Of a stretch of DNA of 64,000 nt, positions 32,359 to 41,772 are shown in pieces. Made by a program: the position numbers and the translations under genes. A model generated the notes under the pieces. That model was not told where the DNA came from and did no database searches. It worked only from the letters and a program-made list of their open reading frames with translations. Each line of letters starts with the position of its first letter. The stretch's first letter is position 1. Source of the DNA: Formosa sp030427735 (GTDB lineage: Bacteria > Bacteroidota > Bacteroidia > Flavobacteriales > Flavobacteriaceae). The stretch spans positions 3,720,001-3,784,000 of the forward strand of contig NZ_CP195158.1 in assembly GCF_051200825.1 (NCBI RefSeq), read 5' to 3'.

Positions 32359-34926
32359 TTATTTTGATAGATTTAAATACGACTCTAAATTTTTATGTAT
32401 TTGAACCGTTTGATAATTCTGAGACGAAATTACAAAATACGGTTTAGTTATTCTATTTTTATCGTTCTTTTTAAATAAGTCTTTAAAGCCTTCGGCAACC
32501 ACTAAATTAGTGAAACCGTGAACGATAACAAAAGTTATTTTAGGCGTATACACATCTTTAGATGTTTTAAGATCGTAATAATGCTCTATCTTTTTTAGCT
32601 GTGTTTGTAATTGCTCTACGAAGGCATCAATATCTTTATCGCTAGCATCTTCAAACTGATACACCACCTTAAAACTAGTCCCTAAGTCATCTTCTAAAAA
32701 CTCAGTAAACTCTAAACTAGGAATTACATTTCGCGTTAATTCTTCGGCCCTTTGCCCCTCTGGAAGATTGGCATAGGTTAAGGCTACATCGTTTACCGCT
32801 TTAGCATAAGCTTCGTAACCATAAAGACGACCTATAGCTGTTGCTTTTAACAAATCGAACTTAGCGACTATATTATCGCCTTCAAAATTACGCATCTGGT
32901 CATCGCATAACCGTATAACCTCCTGATAGTTTTGAGCTTCAAATTTTGCATACACCGATTTGTACACAGCTTCTGGACTATTTAAATCTGCCGCAACTGC
33001 TGCATCTGGATTGCGTAAAATTTCTGCATAACGCGACTCTGGGTAATTGGTAATAATGTCGTTTTTAACAATATTGGCTTCGCCTGTTTGACCTAGCAGC
33101 TCGTAATCTTTATACAAATTGTATTTTGCAGGCACTATAAGACGCTCTTCTGGGTTATTGCTAAGCAACGTATTTAACTTCGTTTTAGAACGGTTATAAT
33201 CGCTAAATTTCTCTTTATATATTACACCTAATTGATAATAAGCGTAGTTGCGCTCTTTTGCGATACTATCTATAACTTGTGTTTCGGAAGGAATTTGATC
33301 GATATAAAATTGCGGCTGATAAATGTCGGCATCTAAATCTAAAGCTGCAACTCCTGTACCTGTAATAGCGGTATTGGCAACAGGGGCATTCATATTAGAC
33401 CAGCGCCAGTTATCTTCATTTTTTCTGTTACCCCAAATTTTTCTAAACTCGTTTTTACCATACGAAGCGGCTGTCGAATTGTAAAAATAAAAAGCAGATG
33501 CATTTTTAGCATCACTTCTATTTTGAAACGCACTATTTTGGGTATTCACATTAAAACCGTTATTAGAACTCAGCATTTCTTTTGTTCTAGCTTCTTCTTC
33601 TAAACGCGCCTGCTCTGCTTCGGCTTTAACTTTTAATGCACCTGTGTATTCTTCAAAATACATTAAACGCTCTTCATCGTTCATGGCTACTAAATTCAGA
33701 ATACTATCGTTTACAGTTGCAATATCTTCATACAAAATAACATCTACTAGATTATCGCGTTCGCGTTTTATAGTGCGATAAGGTTTAGAATTTAACTCTA
33801 AGTTTGTTAAGGTACTGTCGTAATAGGCACCAGCGGTTTTATACTCGGCTGCATCAAAATAATAATCGCCTAGTACATTGTAGTTTCTCGCATTCAATTC
33901 CTTGTCATCTCTTCTAGACTGAAGCGAAAGATTGTAATACGCCAGCCCTAAAGAATCCATATTATTAGTTAAATAATATTCGCCAATTTGGTGGTAAATA
34001 CGAGCTAAATACGGACGGTTTTCGCGATTCTTTTCTAAATCGTGTAACGTTTCGGCAAAGAGTAATTTGTCTCCGTTTTCGTAATCGAAATTTTCGGCTT
34101 TTTCTACATACGCGCCAATGTAATAAGGTCTTGGTATTTTACGATGCATTTCGATAACCCGATCGAAGGTTAAATTGGCACTGTCTTTTTCACCTAAAGC
34201 GTTATACAATTGTCCTTTTATAAATAAATAACGCCCGCGCTCGTTATTCTTTTGTGTGGCGTTAGCAGCAATTTCTAATTGAGTTATTGCGCTGTCTAAA
34301 GATTTAGTATTAACATAGGCTTGAGCCAGAGTAGAAGTCGCATCGGCGAGTTCTTGATCTTCGAGATTTTCTAATCGCAACAAACGTTTTAAGTTTTTTA
34401 TGGCCAGCTCGTTATTATCTAAACGCATATTTGTTTTTTCACGCCACACCCGAGCTTCGTTTATTTTATCGCTTAAGGCATACTTGTAAAGTATATAATT
34501 AAACGCTTCTAAGGCCGGAATAAATCTTTGATCGAAATAACGGGCTTGCCCCAACAGCAAATAAGCTTCATCTATTTGTGGATTTTTTTCTTTGCCATCT
34601 ATATTCATAGAGTGCTTTTGGATGGCTTTTACGGCCTTTTCCTCGGCACGGGAAAAGCTTTCGTTTTTAGATTCGCCAGGAAGTATTAAATCATCTGAAA
34701 CCTCTAGGCGCTCTACAGGTAAAATGTGCCAAAAATTATCTTTATACCCATCGTTAAGACTGGAACGGCCTTCTTCTAAAGCAATGTAGCCATTATAAAG
34801 TGTATTGTATTCTGTGGCCATTGCATGAAAATTTCTACTTATAAATTTGTCCTTTTTTCTAGAACAATTTACAAGCACTAGGGCAGAAATAAATGCAATA
34901 AAAATAACCTTAAAAGATGTTTTCAA
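32359..34926 (-). CDS. sprE: T9SS/gliding lipoprotein SprE (PorW)
   Basis: An 855-residue outer-membrane lipoprotein with lipobox LVNC (Cys22, LVNCSRKKDKF), required for type IX secretion and gliding in Flavobacterium and Porphyromonas (PorW). Conserved N-terminal segment RNFHAMATEYNTLYNGYIALEEG (about 31-53) is typical. TPR repeats fill about 110-430 (for example AYLLLGQARYFDQRFIPALEAFNYIL and ATSTLAQAYVNTKSLDSAITQLEIAA) and more occur in 560-700. The start is TTG 34926. The T9SS cargo genes at 6898 and 10166 fit its presence. It is followed within 18 bases by the bactofilin gene. Confidence 0.9.
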   Translation of the reverse strand: MKTSFKVIFIAFISALVLVNCSRKKDKFISRNFHAMATEYNTLYNGYIALEEGRSSLNDGYKDNFWHILPVERLEVSDDLILPGESKNESFSRAEEKAVKAIQKHSMNIDGKEKNPQIDEAYLLLGQARYFDQRFIPALEAFNYILYKYALSDKINEARVWREKTNMRLDNNELAIKNLKRLLRLENLEDQELADATSTLAQAYVNTKSLDSAITQLEIAANATQKNNERGRYLFIKGQLYNALGEKDSANLTFDRVIEMHRKIPRPYYIGAYVEKAENFDYENGDKLLFAETLHDLEKNRENRPYLARIYHQIGEYYLTNNMDSLGLAYYNLSLQSRRDDKELNARNYNVLGDYYFDAAEYKTAGAYYDSTLTNLELNSKPYRTIKRERDNLVDVILYEDIATVNDSILNLVAMNDEERLMYFEEYTGALKVKAEAEQARLEEEARTKEMLSSNNGFNVNTQNSAFQNRSDAKNASAFYFYNSTAASYGKNEFRKIWGNRKNEDNWRWSNMNAPVANTAITGTGVAALDLDADIYQPQFYIDQIPSETQVIDSIAKERNYAYYQLGVIYKEKFSDYNRSKTKLNTLLSNNPEERLIVPAKYNLYKDYELLGQTGEANIVKNDIITNYPESRYAEILRNPDAAVAADLNSPEAVYKSVYAKFEAQNYQEVIRLCDDQMRNFEGDNIVAKFDLLKATAIGRLYGYEAYAKAVNDVALTYANLPEGQRAEELTRNVIPSLEFTEFLEDDLGTSFKVVYQFEDASDKDIDAFVEQLQTQLKKIEHYYDLKTSKDVYTPKITFVIVHGFTNLVVAEGFKDLFKKNDKNRITKPYFVISSQNYQTVQIHKNLESYLNLSK

Positions 34927-35032
34927 CGTTGGTATATTTAATCAAATAAATAACTATAAACTCTTGCTATTATTATGCAAAGGCGTAAAAATAAGCATCT
35001 TTTTCGATTAACCTAAAAAAATAGAATGACTT

Positions 35033-35740
35033 TTAAACTGCCGAAGCCCGCGAAAAATAGGCTTCTAACTCTTTAAGTGTTTCTTGGCTAGTGACAATGT
35101 CGTTTATAACCTCGCCTTTTTCTAGCACAACAATACGTTCGCAAACATCGGTAACATGCATTAAATCGTGACTAGAAACTAAAACGGTAATGCCTTTTTG
35201 CTGTGCCAATTCTTTAATGATGCTTTTTAATTGTATTTGCGTACTAGGATCGAGGTTTGCGAAAGGTTCGTCTAAAATAATGACCTCTGGATGGCCAATA
35301 AGCGCAGCAACTATACCTGCTTTTTTTTGGTTTCCTTTACTTAAATCTCTTAAATATTTTTTCTGATTTAAAATCTCGCCATGAAAAAAATCTTCAAACT
35401 GGGCTACTAAAGCATCGACATCGGCTTTAGACTGGTTGCGCAACTCGCCAATAAAATAAAAGTATTCTTCGGCAGTTAAATAACCTATTAAAAAACTTTC
35501 GTCTATAAATGCCGAAGTATGAGGTTTCCAAGCCTCGCTGGTGTGTACAGCTATATTGTTATTTTCGATACTACCTGTTGTGGGCTGTATTAAATCCAGC
35601 AACAAACTAAAATACGTGGTTTTTCCTGCGCCATTATTACCTACAAGACCAAAGCTCTGCCCTTTTGGAATTTCTAGATGCGGAATATTTAATACTGTAG
35701 TGCCATTGTAGGTTTTGGTAAGCTGTGTAGTAATAATCAT
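35033..35740 (-). CDS. ABC transporter ATP-binding protein
   Basis: The ATPase half of an ABC exporter, 235 residues. Walker A is GNNGAGKTT (about 34-42), the signature reads LSKGNQKK, and Walker B is VIILDEPFANLDPSTQ followed by the H-loop VLVSSHDL. The permease gene directly upstream (18 bases) is its partner. What it moves is not known. Confidence 0.94.
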   Translation of the reverse strand: MIITTQLTKTYNGTTVLNIPHLEIPKGQSFGLVGNNGAGKTTYFSLLLDLIQPTTGSIENNNIAVHTSEAWKPHTSAFIDESFLIGYLTAEEYFYFIGELRNQSKADVDALVAQFEDFFHGEILNQKKYLRDLSKGNQKKAGIVAALIGHPEVIILDEPFANLDPSTQIQLKSIIKELAQQKGITVLVSSHDLMHVTDVCERIVVLEKGEVINDIVTSQETLKELEAYFSRASAV

Positions 35741-35758
35741 AATTAAAATAGGTTTAAA

Positions 35759-37231
35759 TTATTGTTTCTCGGCAAAAGCCTTAATGGTTTTATATTTTCC
35801 TTTTTGATATACTTTTTCGAGTTGATTAATAAAAAACGACTTGAAAATTATTCCTAAAACTCCACTTAACCCCAGTGCCAAGATGCCTATTTCGAAATTA
35901 AAAATCTTATAAGGAATGTAGAAAATTAACATAGGAAGCAAAAATTTAGGAAGCGAGATAAGCATTTGGGTTATATTGAAGCTCTGCATATTACTAAAAG
36001 CCTTAGCTTTCACATTCAGTTCTACTGGCACTCGATTTAAAGCTCCTCCAAACAAAGTAATAACAGAATTTAGCCCAATATTAAACAAAGCTCCAGCAGC
36101 TACCATACCATAGGTTTTCCAACCAAAATACAAATACGGCGTGCTTAAAATAAACGAAATCACCACTACAATAGCCAGCAAATACCATTTAGACTCCAAA
36201 TAGGTTCGGTACTTAATATTTTGGCTCATAAGCAGCTTGTAATATTCGCTGTCCCAAGACGGAATAAATTGGCCAAAAGAAATTAAAAACCCACCAGTAA
36301 TAAACATAGAAGCAAAAGCCAAAATTACTGGCATTTCCTGATATCTTTCATTACCAAAGAAAATAATACCATAAAACAAAAACATTACCGATACCATAAG
36401 CACTTGCTTGGCTCTGGCATTACGAAGAATTAATTTAATATCGTTTTTTATAAAAGGTGCTATTGCTCCAAACCTATCTAACCAGGATAAATCGGTAGAA
36501 CGAGCAGCTTTAATTTTTTTAGAAACGGCATCGTCTAAATAAAACCCTGAACGTACCTGCTTATAATTTAACACATACAACAACACACAACTTAACATGG
36601 GTAACAAAACCAATATAGAGTGGTTGTATAATGCATAAAACAATTTACCAATGGGTACAGAAATTTTAAACACATTAAAAAATTCTAAGCCCCCCAATAT
36701 TGCCAATACACCCAGAACCACATAAAAAATAACGTCATTTTTATTAACTAAAAAGTTGATAAAATTCACGGTAAGTGTTATAAAAAACAAACTCGTAAGC
36801 CAAAACAATACGTGTGCGCTAGAGTAGCCATTTGCCATTAATACAATACCAAACGGTACAAAGGCAAGCAAAGGCAAAATATTGAAAAACGAAAACACTG
36901 TTTTACCTAATAAAAAATGAATAACAACAGGTCTTTTAACAGGTAAAACCATAAAGGGTTTAACATTAACCACTGGTAATTGCTGCATAAAAAACCGAAA
37001 AACCAAATCGAAAAGAAACCAAAACACCAAATAGCCGCAAACAACTTGCAGCGGATCGGATTCCGGCATACTCTTTTTAATAATATAAAATACACCCACA
37101 CCTAAGCCCACAGCAATTGCTGAAAAATACAGCACGAATAATGCTAGAATAATTTTTATAAAAATCCCTTTTTTAAAATACGACGATCTTAAAAATTGCT
37201 TCCATTCTAGAGTTAAAAAGTGTTTTATCAT
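35759..37231 (-). CDS. DUF5687 ABC transporter permease
   Basis: A 490-residue inner-membrane protein with about 12 hydrophobic segments and the start MIKHFLTLEWKQFLRSSYFKKG typical of DUF5687 proteins, which pair with a following ATPase. The ends are positively charged (VYQKGKYKTIKAFAEKQ). It is the first gene of a two-gene unit with the ATPase; it runs divergently from the ferredoxin reductase gene. Substrate unknown. Confidence 0.87.
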   Translation of the reverse strand: MIKHFLTLEWKQFLRSSYFKKGIFIKIILALFVLYFSAIAVGLGVGVFYIIKKSMPESDPLQVVCGYLVFWFLFDLVFRFFMQQLPVVNVKPFMVLPVKRPVVIHFLLGKTVFSFFNILPLLAFVPFGIVLMANGYSSAHVLFWLTSLFFITLTVNFINFLVNKNDVIFYVVLGVLAILGGLEFFNVFKISVPIGKLFYALYNHSILVLLPMLSCVLLYVLNYKQVRSGFYLDDAVSKKIKAARSTDLSWLDRFGAIAPFIKNDIKLILRNARAKQVLMVSVMFLFYGIIFFGNERYQEMPVILAFASMFITGGFLISFGQFIPSWDSEYYKLLMSQNIKYRTYLESKWYLLAIVVVISFILSTPYLYFGWKTYGMVAAGALFNIGLNSVITLFGGALNRVPVELNVKAKAFSNMQSFNITQMLISLPKFLLPMLIFYIPYKIFNFEIGILALGLSGVLGIIFKSFFINQLEKVYQKGKYKTIKAFAEKQ

Positions 37232-37315
37232 GCTAATTGGCTGTTACTAACTAATAATAAGTAATATTAACACACTTTTTGTTACAATCAAAAGTCTTTT
37301 CAAAAGGATGTTTCT

Positions 37316-37323
37316 TACTTTTG
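37316..37323 (+). promoter_or_regulatory. -7 box of the flavoprotein gene (TACTTTTG)
   Basis: TACTTTTG matches TAnnTTTG and lies 15 bases before ATG 37339, inside the reading frame that begins at ATG 37279; this is why the upstream start is rejected. Confidence 0.5.
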
Positions 37324-37338
37324 CAAAAAATATTAAGA

Positions 37339-38397
37339 ATGGCATTTCATAAACTTGCAATACAAAACATACATAAAGAAACAGCCGCTGCAGTAACCAT
37401 TACTTTTAATGTGCCCGCAGCACTACAATCTACTTTCAGCTTTACCGCCGGACAGTACATTACTTTAAAAACACAAATTAACGGGCAGGAAGTACGTCGC
37501 GATTATTCGCTTTGCACCTCTCCTACAAGCAAAACGTTAAAAGTAGCTGTTAAAGCCGTAGAAGATGGTTTGTTTTCGCAATACGCCAACACCACACTTA
37601 AAGTTGGAGACATTATAGAAGTAGCCGAACCGAATGGTAGATTTACATTTATCCCCGACACTAACAAAAAACGTGTTATCGCTGCTTTTGCCGCAGGAAG
37701 TGGTATTACCCCAATTATGAGTATAGCAAAAACGGTTTTAGAAGAAGAACCGCAGAGCGAGTTTATATTAATTTACGGCAATAAAACCCCAAAAGACACC
37801 ATATTTTTTAACGAATTGGTAGAACTTCATCAACAATATAGCGATCGTTTTGCACTGCAATTTATTTTTAGTCAGGCAGAAGAAGCCAATGCACTTTTTG
37901 GTAGAATTGAAAAAAGCACTGTTAATTTCCTTCTAAAAAACACCTACAAACACAAAAAAATAGACACCTTCTATTTGTGCGGGCCAGAAGGCATGATTAC
38001 AACAACAAGCGATGTTTTAAAAGATTTTGGTGTTGACGAAAAAGATATTTTATTTGAATTGTTTACAACGCCTGTAAGCAACGATGCGCCAACTGAAGCT
38101 CCTGTTGCCAACGACGGCTCTACAAACATAAAAATTATCGTAGACGACGAAGAAACCGAATTCGTTATGTCTCAAAAACAATCTATTTTAGATGCCGCCA
38201 TTGCAAAAAAAGTAGATGCTCCCTATTCTTGCCAAGGTGGTATTTGCAGCAGTTGTATAGCCAGAGTTACCGAAGGTGCTGCAACCATGAGACAAAACAA
38301 TATTTTAACCGATAGCGAACTTGCCGAAGGTTTAATTTTAACCTGCCAAGCACACCCTACCACGCCAACCATAGTGGTAGACTACGACGATGTTTAA
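37339..38397 (+). CDS. PaaE-like ferredoxin/FAD oxidoreductase with C-terminal 2Fe-2S domain
   Basis: From ATG 37339 the protein has 352 residues in three parts: an FAD-binding domain (about 1-105, with RRDYSLCTSP), an NAD(P)-binding domain (about 110-235, AAGSGITPIMSI and FYLCGPEGMI) and a plant-type 2Fe-2S ferredoxin domain (about 265-352). The cluster ligands are CQGGICSSC followed by the last Cys in LTCQAHP. This is the layout of PaaE and other oxygenase reductases, which pass electrons from NAD(P)H to a monooxygenase. No oxygenase or phenylacetate genes adjoin it, so its partner is unknown. Confidence 0.88.
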   Translation: MAFHKLAIQNIHKETAAAVTITFNVPAALQSTFSFTAGQYITLKTQINGQEVRRDYSLCTSPTSKTLKVAVKAVEDGLFSQYANTTLKVGDIIEVAEPNGRFTFIPDTNKKRVIAAFAAGSGITPIMSIAKTVLEEEPQSEFILIYGNKTPKDTIFFNELVELHQQYSDRFALQFIFSQAEEANALFGRIEKSTVNFLLKNTYKHKKIDTFYLCGPEGMITTTSDVLKDFGVDEKDILFELFTTPVSNDAPTEAPVANDGSTNIKIIVDDEETEFVMSQKQSILDAAIAKKVDAPYSCQGGICSSCIARVTEGAATMRQNNILTDSELAEGLILTCQAHPTTPTIVVDYDDV

Positions 38398-38432
38398 AAA
38401 GCAACGATTTTAATCGCTTTGCTATAAAATAA

Positions 38433-38468
38433 AAAATCCGTTATTTCTAATCTTGAATAACGGATTTT
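38433..38468. terminator. Bidirectional terminator between convergent genes
   Basis: AAAATCCGTTATT (38433-38445) pairs with AATAACGGATTTT (38456-38468), a 13-bp perfect stem with T tracts on both sides. The right arm overlaps the last codons of the GT9 gene on the minus strand. Confidence 0.85.
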
Positions 38469-39472
38469 ATTTTTTCTATTATTATTTCTGGAACAATGCT
38501 ACCTGCAGCATTTTCATAACCATCAGGAAAAGTGTTTCCGTAAATAGACGTTGGTATTTTAGGATATTGCTCCCTATTGGCGGTTAAAGCATAAGTGTCT
38601 GGCTGATGAAATGGTGCAAACCCAGCATACGGATGTGTAACACCCCAAATGGTTATAACTTTTTTGCCCAACATAGCCGCCATGTGCCCATTACCAGAAT
38701 CCATAGATACCATCACATCTAAATTAGAAATAACATCTAATTCTTCATCTAAATTTAATTGTCCTGCTAGATTTACAACGTTACTAAAAGCATTCTGAAT
38801 TTGGTTTAATACCTCAATCTCCTTAGCACCTCCTCCAAACAGAAAAATTTTATAAGTTTTAGACAATTCTGCGATAACGCTTTTCATACTCTCTAACGGA
38901 TACATTTTAGCTTCATGAGCTGCAAAAGGCGCAATACCAATCCATTTACTTTGGTGATCGCCTGTTAGGTTTTGTAATTTCTCCGATAAATTTACTGGTT
39001 TAGGAAACTCTGGATTAGATAAACTAACAGGAAACCCCAATGCAGTAAATACATCGGTATAGCGTTGGTGTGTTGTTTTTAGAGGTTCGAATATCTCGCC
39101 GCTAACCAACGCTTTTTTAGCTTTTCTTCCTTTATCAATTTGTTTAAAAGGGATTCCTAAAAAAAAGGCTTTTAAAATATTTGTACGCAATACATTATGA
39201 ATGTCGGCAACAGCATCTATACGTTTTTCTTTTAAAACTTTAGATAGTTTATATAGCCCAAAAACACCTTTGTGCTCCTTTTTTAAATCGGCACCAAACA
39301 CTTCAACCCGATCTAAATCTCTAAAAAACGGTTTAAAAAACGGCCGTGTTAATACAGTTACTTTTAGTCGCGGATATTGCGTTGTTAATGCCCGTAACAC
39401 TGGTACAGACATAGCAACGTCTCCCATAGCAGAGAGACGCATTACTAATATATGTTCTGGACTTTCGGGCAT
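38447..39472 (-). CDS. Glycosyltransferase family 9 (heptosyltransferase-like)
   Basis: The 341-residue protein begins with the family pattern HILVMRLSAMGDVAMSVPVLRAL (about 7-29) and has SKWIGIAPFAAHEAKMYP and VSMDSGNGHMAAMLGKKVITIWGVTHP, which form the nucleotide-sugar site. GT9 enzymes add heptose or similar sugars to lipopolysaccharide core at the cytoplasmic face of the inner membrane. It is 17 bases downstream of the DUF4254 gene, a pairing that is common in Flavobacteriaceae. Sugar donor not certain. Confidence 0.9.
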   Translation of the reverse strand: MPESPEHILVMRLSAMGDVAMSVPVLRALTTQYPRLKVTVLTRPFFKPFFRDLDRVEVFGADLKKEHKGVFGLYKLSKVLKEKRIDAVADIHNVLRTNILKAFFLGIPFKQIDKGRKAKKALVSGEIFEPLKTTHQRYTDVFTALGFPVSLSNPEFPKPVNLSEKLQNLTGDHQSKWIGIAPFAAHEAKMYPLESMKSVIAELSKTYKIFLFGGGAKEIEVLNQIQNAFSNVVNLAGQLNLDEELDVISNLDVMVSMDSGNGHMAAMLGKKVITIWGVTHPYAGFAPFHQPDTYALTANREQYPKIPTSIYGNTFPDGYENAAGSIVPEIIIEKIKSVIQD

Positions 39473-39489
39473 TTAATTTTAAATGCTTA

Positions 39490-40098
39490 TTATTTTTGAG
39501 AACGTAAAACAGGGTTCAACTCGTCGTCATTGTACATTTTCATTTGCTTATACACTTTCATGTATTTATCGCCAGCTTCAATATCGTTTAATAAGGTATC
39601 AATAGCTGTACTCAAATCTACACGCTGCTCTAACAAAATATCTAATTTAGCCTGACAAGCATTTCTATGGGCTTCGGAAGCATCTTCGCGAGTTGCTTCT
39701 TCTTCCATATGATAAATTTTTAACGCTAAAATGGATAAGCGATCTACACCCCAAGCTGGACTTTCGGTATTTATAGTAGCATCTGCTTTTGGAGTAACCT
39801 CTTTATACTTATTCAAAAAATAACTATCGATATACTCTACCATATCTGTTCTATCTTGGTTAGAGGCATCTATTTGTCGTTTTAACTTTAAAGCCGCCAC
39901 AGGGTCAATCTGCGGATCGCGAATAATATCTTCGTAATGCCACTGCACTGTATCTATCCAACATTTTCTGTATAATAAATGTGCTAATAAATCGCTGGTT
40001 TCGCTATACGGATTTTTAAATTCCTGATCTACCGTATTTTTAATATGGTACGCTGTAATGACCTCCTGAAAAATAGCGTTTGCTTTAGTTGTAAACAT
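39490..40098 (-). CDS. DUF4254 protein
   Basis: From ATG 40098 the product is 202 residues, all-helical, with a conserved start FTTKANAIFQEVITAYH and the motif WHYEDIIRDPQIDP near 55. Seven more codons can be read up to a TTG at 40119, but this lies inside the perfect promoter box TATATTTG (40117-40124), so the ATG is preferred. DUF4254 genes regularly precede a GT9 gene; a role in lipopolysaccharide core building is inferred from that link only. Confidence 0.82.
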   Translation of the reverse strand: MFTTKANAIFQEVITAYHIKNTVDQEFKNPYSETSDLLAHLLYRKCWIDTVQWHYEDIIRDPQIDPVAALKLKRQIDASNQDRTDMVEYIDSYFLNKYKEVTPKADATINTESPAWGVDRLSILALKIYHMEEEATREDASEAHRNACQAKLDILLEQRVDLSTAIDTLLNDIEAGDKYMKVYKQMKMYNDDELNPVLRSQK

Positions 40099-40116
40099 GA
40101 TTTTTATTTTAAAGTG

Positions 40117-40124
40117 CAAATATA
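40117..40124 (-). promoter_or_regulatory. -7 box of the DUF4254-GT9 unit (TATATTTG)
   Basis: A perfect TAnnTTTG match on the minus strand, 18 bases upstream of ATG 40098, and 43 bases from the divergent upp start. Confidence 0.55.
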
Positions 40125-40166
40125 CTTCTAATTAATTAACTTTACCAGACACCATAAAAGACTGTT

Positions 40167-40820
40167 ATGTACATTCATAATTTATCTAAAAAAAATTCTA
40201 TAATAAACGTTTACATTTCGGAATTAAGAGATGTTGCTATTCAAACCAACAGAATGCGATTTAGACGAAATATAGAACGCATAGGCGAAATTTTAGCCTA
40301 CGAATTAAGTCAGTCTCTATCCTACACCGCTACAACCATAAAAACACCTTTAGGGCAATCTGAAACCAAACTTCCAGACAACAACATTGTGCTTTGTTCT
40401 ATTTTAAGAGCAGGAATCCCTTTACATAACGGCTTATTAAATTATTTTGATATGGCCGATAATGCCTTCATTTCGGCGTATCGTCATCATGTAAATGATG
40501 CTTTTGAAATTAAAGTAGAATATTTGGCGTGCCCTTCTCTAGAAAACAAAACGCTTATTTTGGCAGATCCCATGCTGGCCACAGGACAATCTATGCGAGC
40601 GACTTTTGAAGCTTTAAAACCTTATGGCACACCTAAAGCCATACATTTAGTAAGTGTTATAGGTGCTGTTGAAGGCGTTAACTATATTAAGAATCATTTT
40701 GGTTCCGACGTTCATTTATGGATCGCGACAATAGACGAAACGTTAAACACTAAAGGCTATATAGTACCTGGCTTAGGCGATGCTGGGGATCTTTGTTTTG
40801 GCGAAAAATTACAACAGTAA
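40167..40820 (+). CDS. upp: Uracil phosphoribosyltransferase
   Basis: UPRT makes UMP from uracil and PRPP. The 217-residue protein has the PRPP loop ILADPMLATGQSM near residue 131 and the uracil-binding C-terminal segment GYIVPGLGDAGDLCFGE. The start reads MYIHNLSKKNSIINVYISELRD. Its last 12 bases overlap the end of the DUF6427-like gene on the other strand. Confidence 0.95.
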   Translation: MYIHNLSKKNSIINVYISELRDVAIQTNRMRFRRNIERIGEILAYELSQSLSYTATTIKTPLGQSETKLPDNNIVLCSILRAGIPLHNGLLNYFDMADNAFISAYRHHVNDAFEIKVEYLACPSLENKTLILADPMLATGQSMRATFEALKPYGTPKAIHLVSVIGAVEGVNYIKNHFGSDVHLWIATIDETLNTKGYIVPGLGDAGDLCFGEKLQQ

Positions 40821-41732
40821 CAAACCAAACGGCACTACAATTAAAACGGCCAAAAACAGCTCTTTAAACCATTTGTCTTGAATAATTTCTAAATAATTGG
40901 TCATAATAATAGCCAAAGGCGCAAACAAAAATAAAAACTCTCCGCCTTCCTTTTTAGGAGATACAATCATAATACTAAAGGCAATTAACACCGCAATTAA
41001 AATAACTTTATAACCCGGTTTAAAATTTTTCTGTTTAGACTGTATACTTCGAATGTAAAATACCGAAGACCAAATACCAAACGAAATTAAAAGCGTAACT
41101 CCCGCAACATATTGCAAGGAATTGTAGGTATTAAAATCGAAACTGGTTGAAATTACCACATTAAAGGCAGAAACAAAATCGTTATACATCAATACAGAAT
41201 AACAAACAGCTAAAATATATACCGTTGCCACGCCAATAAAAGGAATAAGCCATTCTTTTATAGTATTGATTGAATTAAATAAGAGCGCAGCAAAAATTAA
41301 AATAAGAAACAAGATAGACCAAAAGTAAAACAACGACGCTATAGCAATCCAAAAAGCAGCATCGAACACCTTCTTTTTTATGTCTTTATGCGAGCGTAAG
41401 CTTAAAATACGTCGCAATGCCAGTAACACAAAAAAATTAGAAAACACAATGTTTTCGCTAAGCATGGTTTGCGGAATAGCTACCAAAAACAATGCATACA
41501 ACAAAATTTCGTAGCTGCTTTTATGCGTAAGTTTATTTTTACTAACAAAAAAATCGAGTACTAAAATAGAGCTAAAACACGCGCAAAACACAATAATTTG
41601 CTTAACAATCTGACTCGTTAAGACTGGTAGGTTTCCATATTTAACATGAGCCACAAAAAAAGTAAGCAGTGTAATTATAAAAACAAGTAAAAAGTTTATT
41701 GGTTTAGATTTACTAAAAATGCTTGTAATCAT
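40809..41732 (-). CDS. DUF6427-like integral membrane protein
   Basis: A 307-residue protein with around nine hydrophobic segments and the pattern MITSIFSKSKPINFLLVFIITLL at the start. The family appears confined to Flavobacteriaceae and its members lie by upp and purD, as here. Function unknown. It converges on upp with a 12-base overlap and diverges from the small gene at 41773, sharing a 40-base promoter region. Confidence 0.78.
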   Translation of the reverse strand: MITSIFSKSKPINFLLVFIITLLTFFVAHVKYGNLPVLTSQIVKQIIVFCACFSSILVLDFFVSKNKLTHKSSYEILLYALFLVAIPQTMLSENIVFSNFFVLLALRRILSLRSHKDIKKKVFDAAFWIAIASLFYFWSILFLILIFAALLFNSINTIKEWLIPFIGVATVYILAVCYSVLMYNDFVSAFNVVISTSFDFNTYNSLQYVAGVTLLISFGIWSSVFYIRSIQSKQKNFKPGYKVILIAVLIAFSIMIVSPKKEGGEFLFLFAPLAIIMTNYLEIIQDKWFKELFLAVLIVVPFGLLLL

Positions 41733-41752
41733 TAACTCTTTTTGTATTTTTG
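41723..41752 (+). promoter_or_regulatory. Promoter of the 75-codon gene
   Basis: TTG (41723-41725), 19 bases and TATTTTTG (41745-41752) match the Bacteroidota form. The -33 box lies within the first codons of the divergent membrane protein gene. Confidence 0.6.
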
Positions 41753-41772
41753 CTACGTAAATATACTACACT

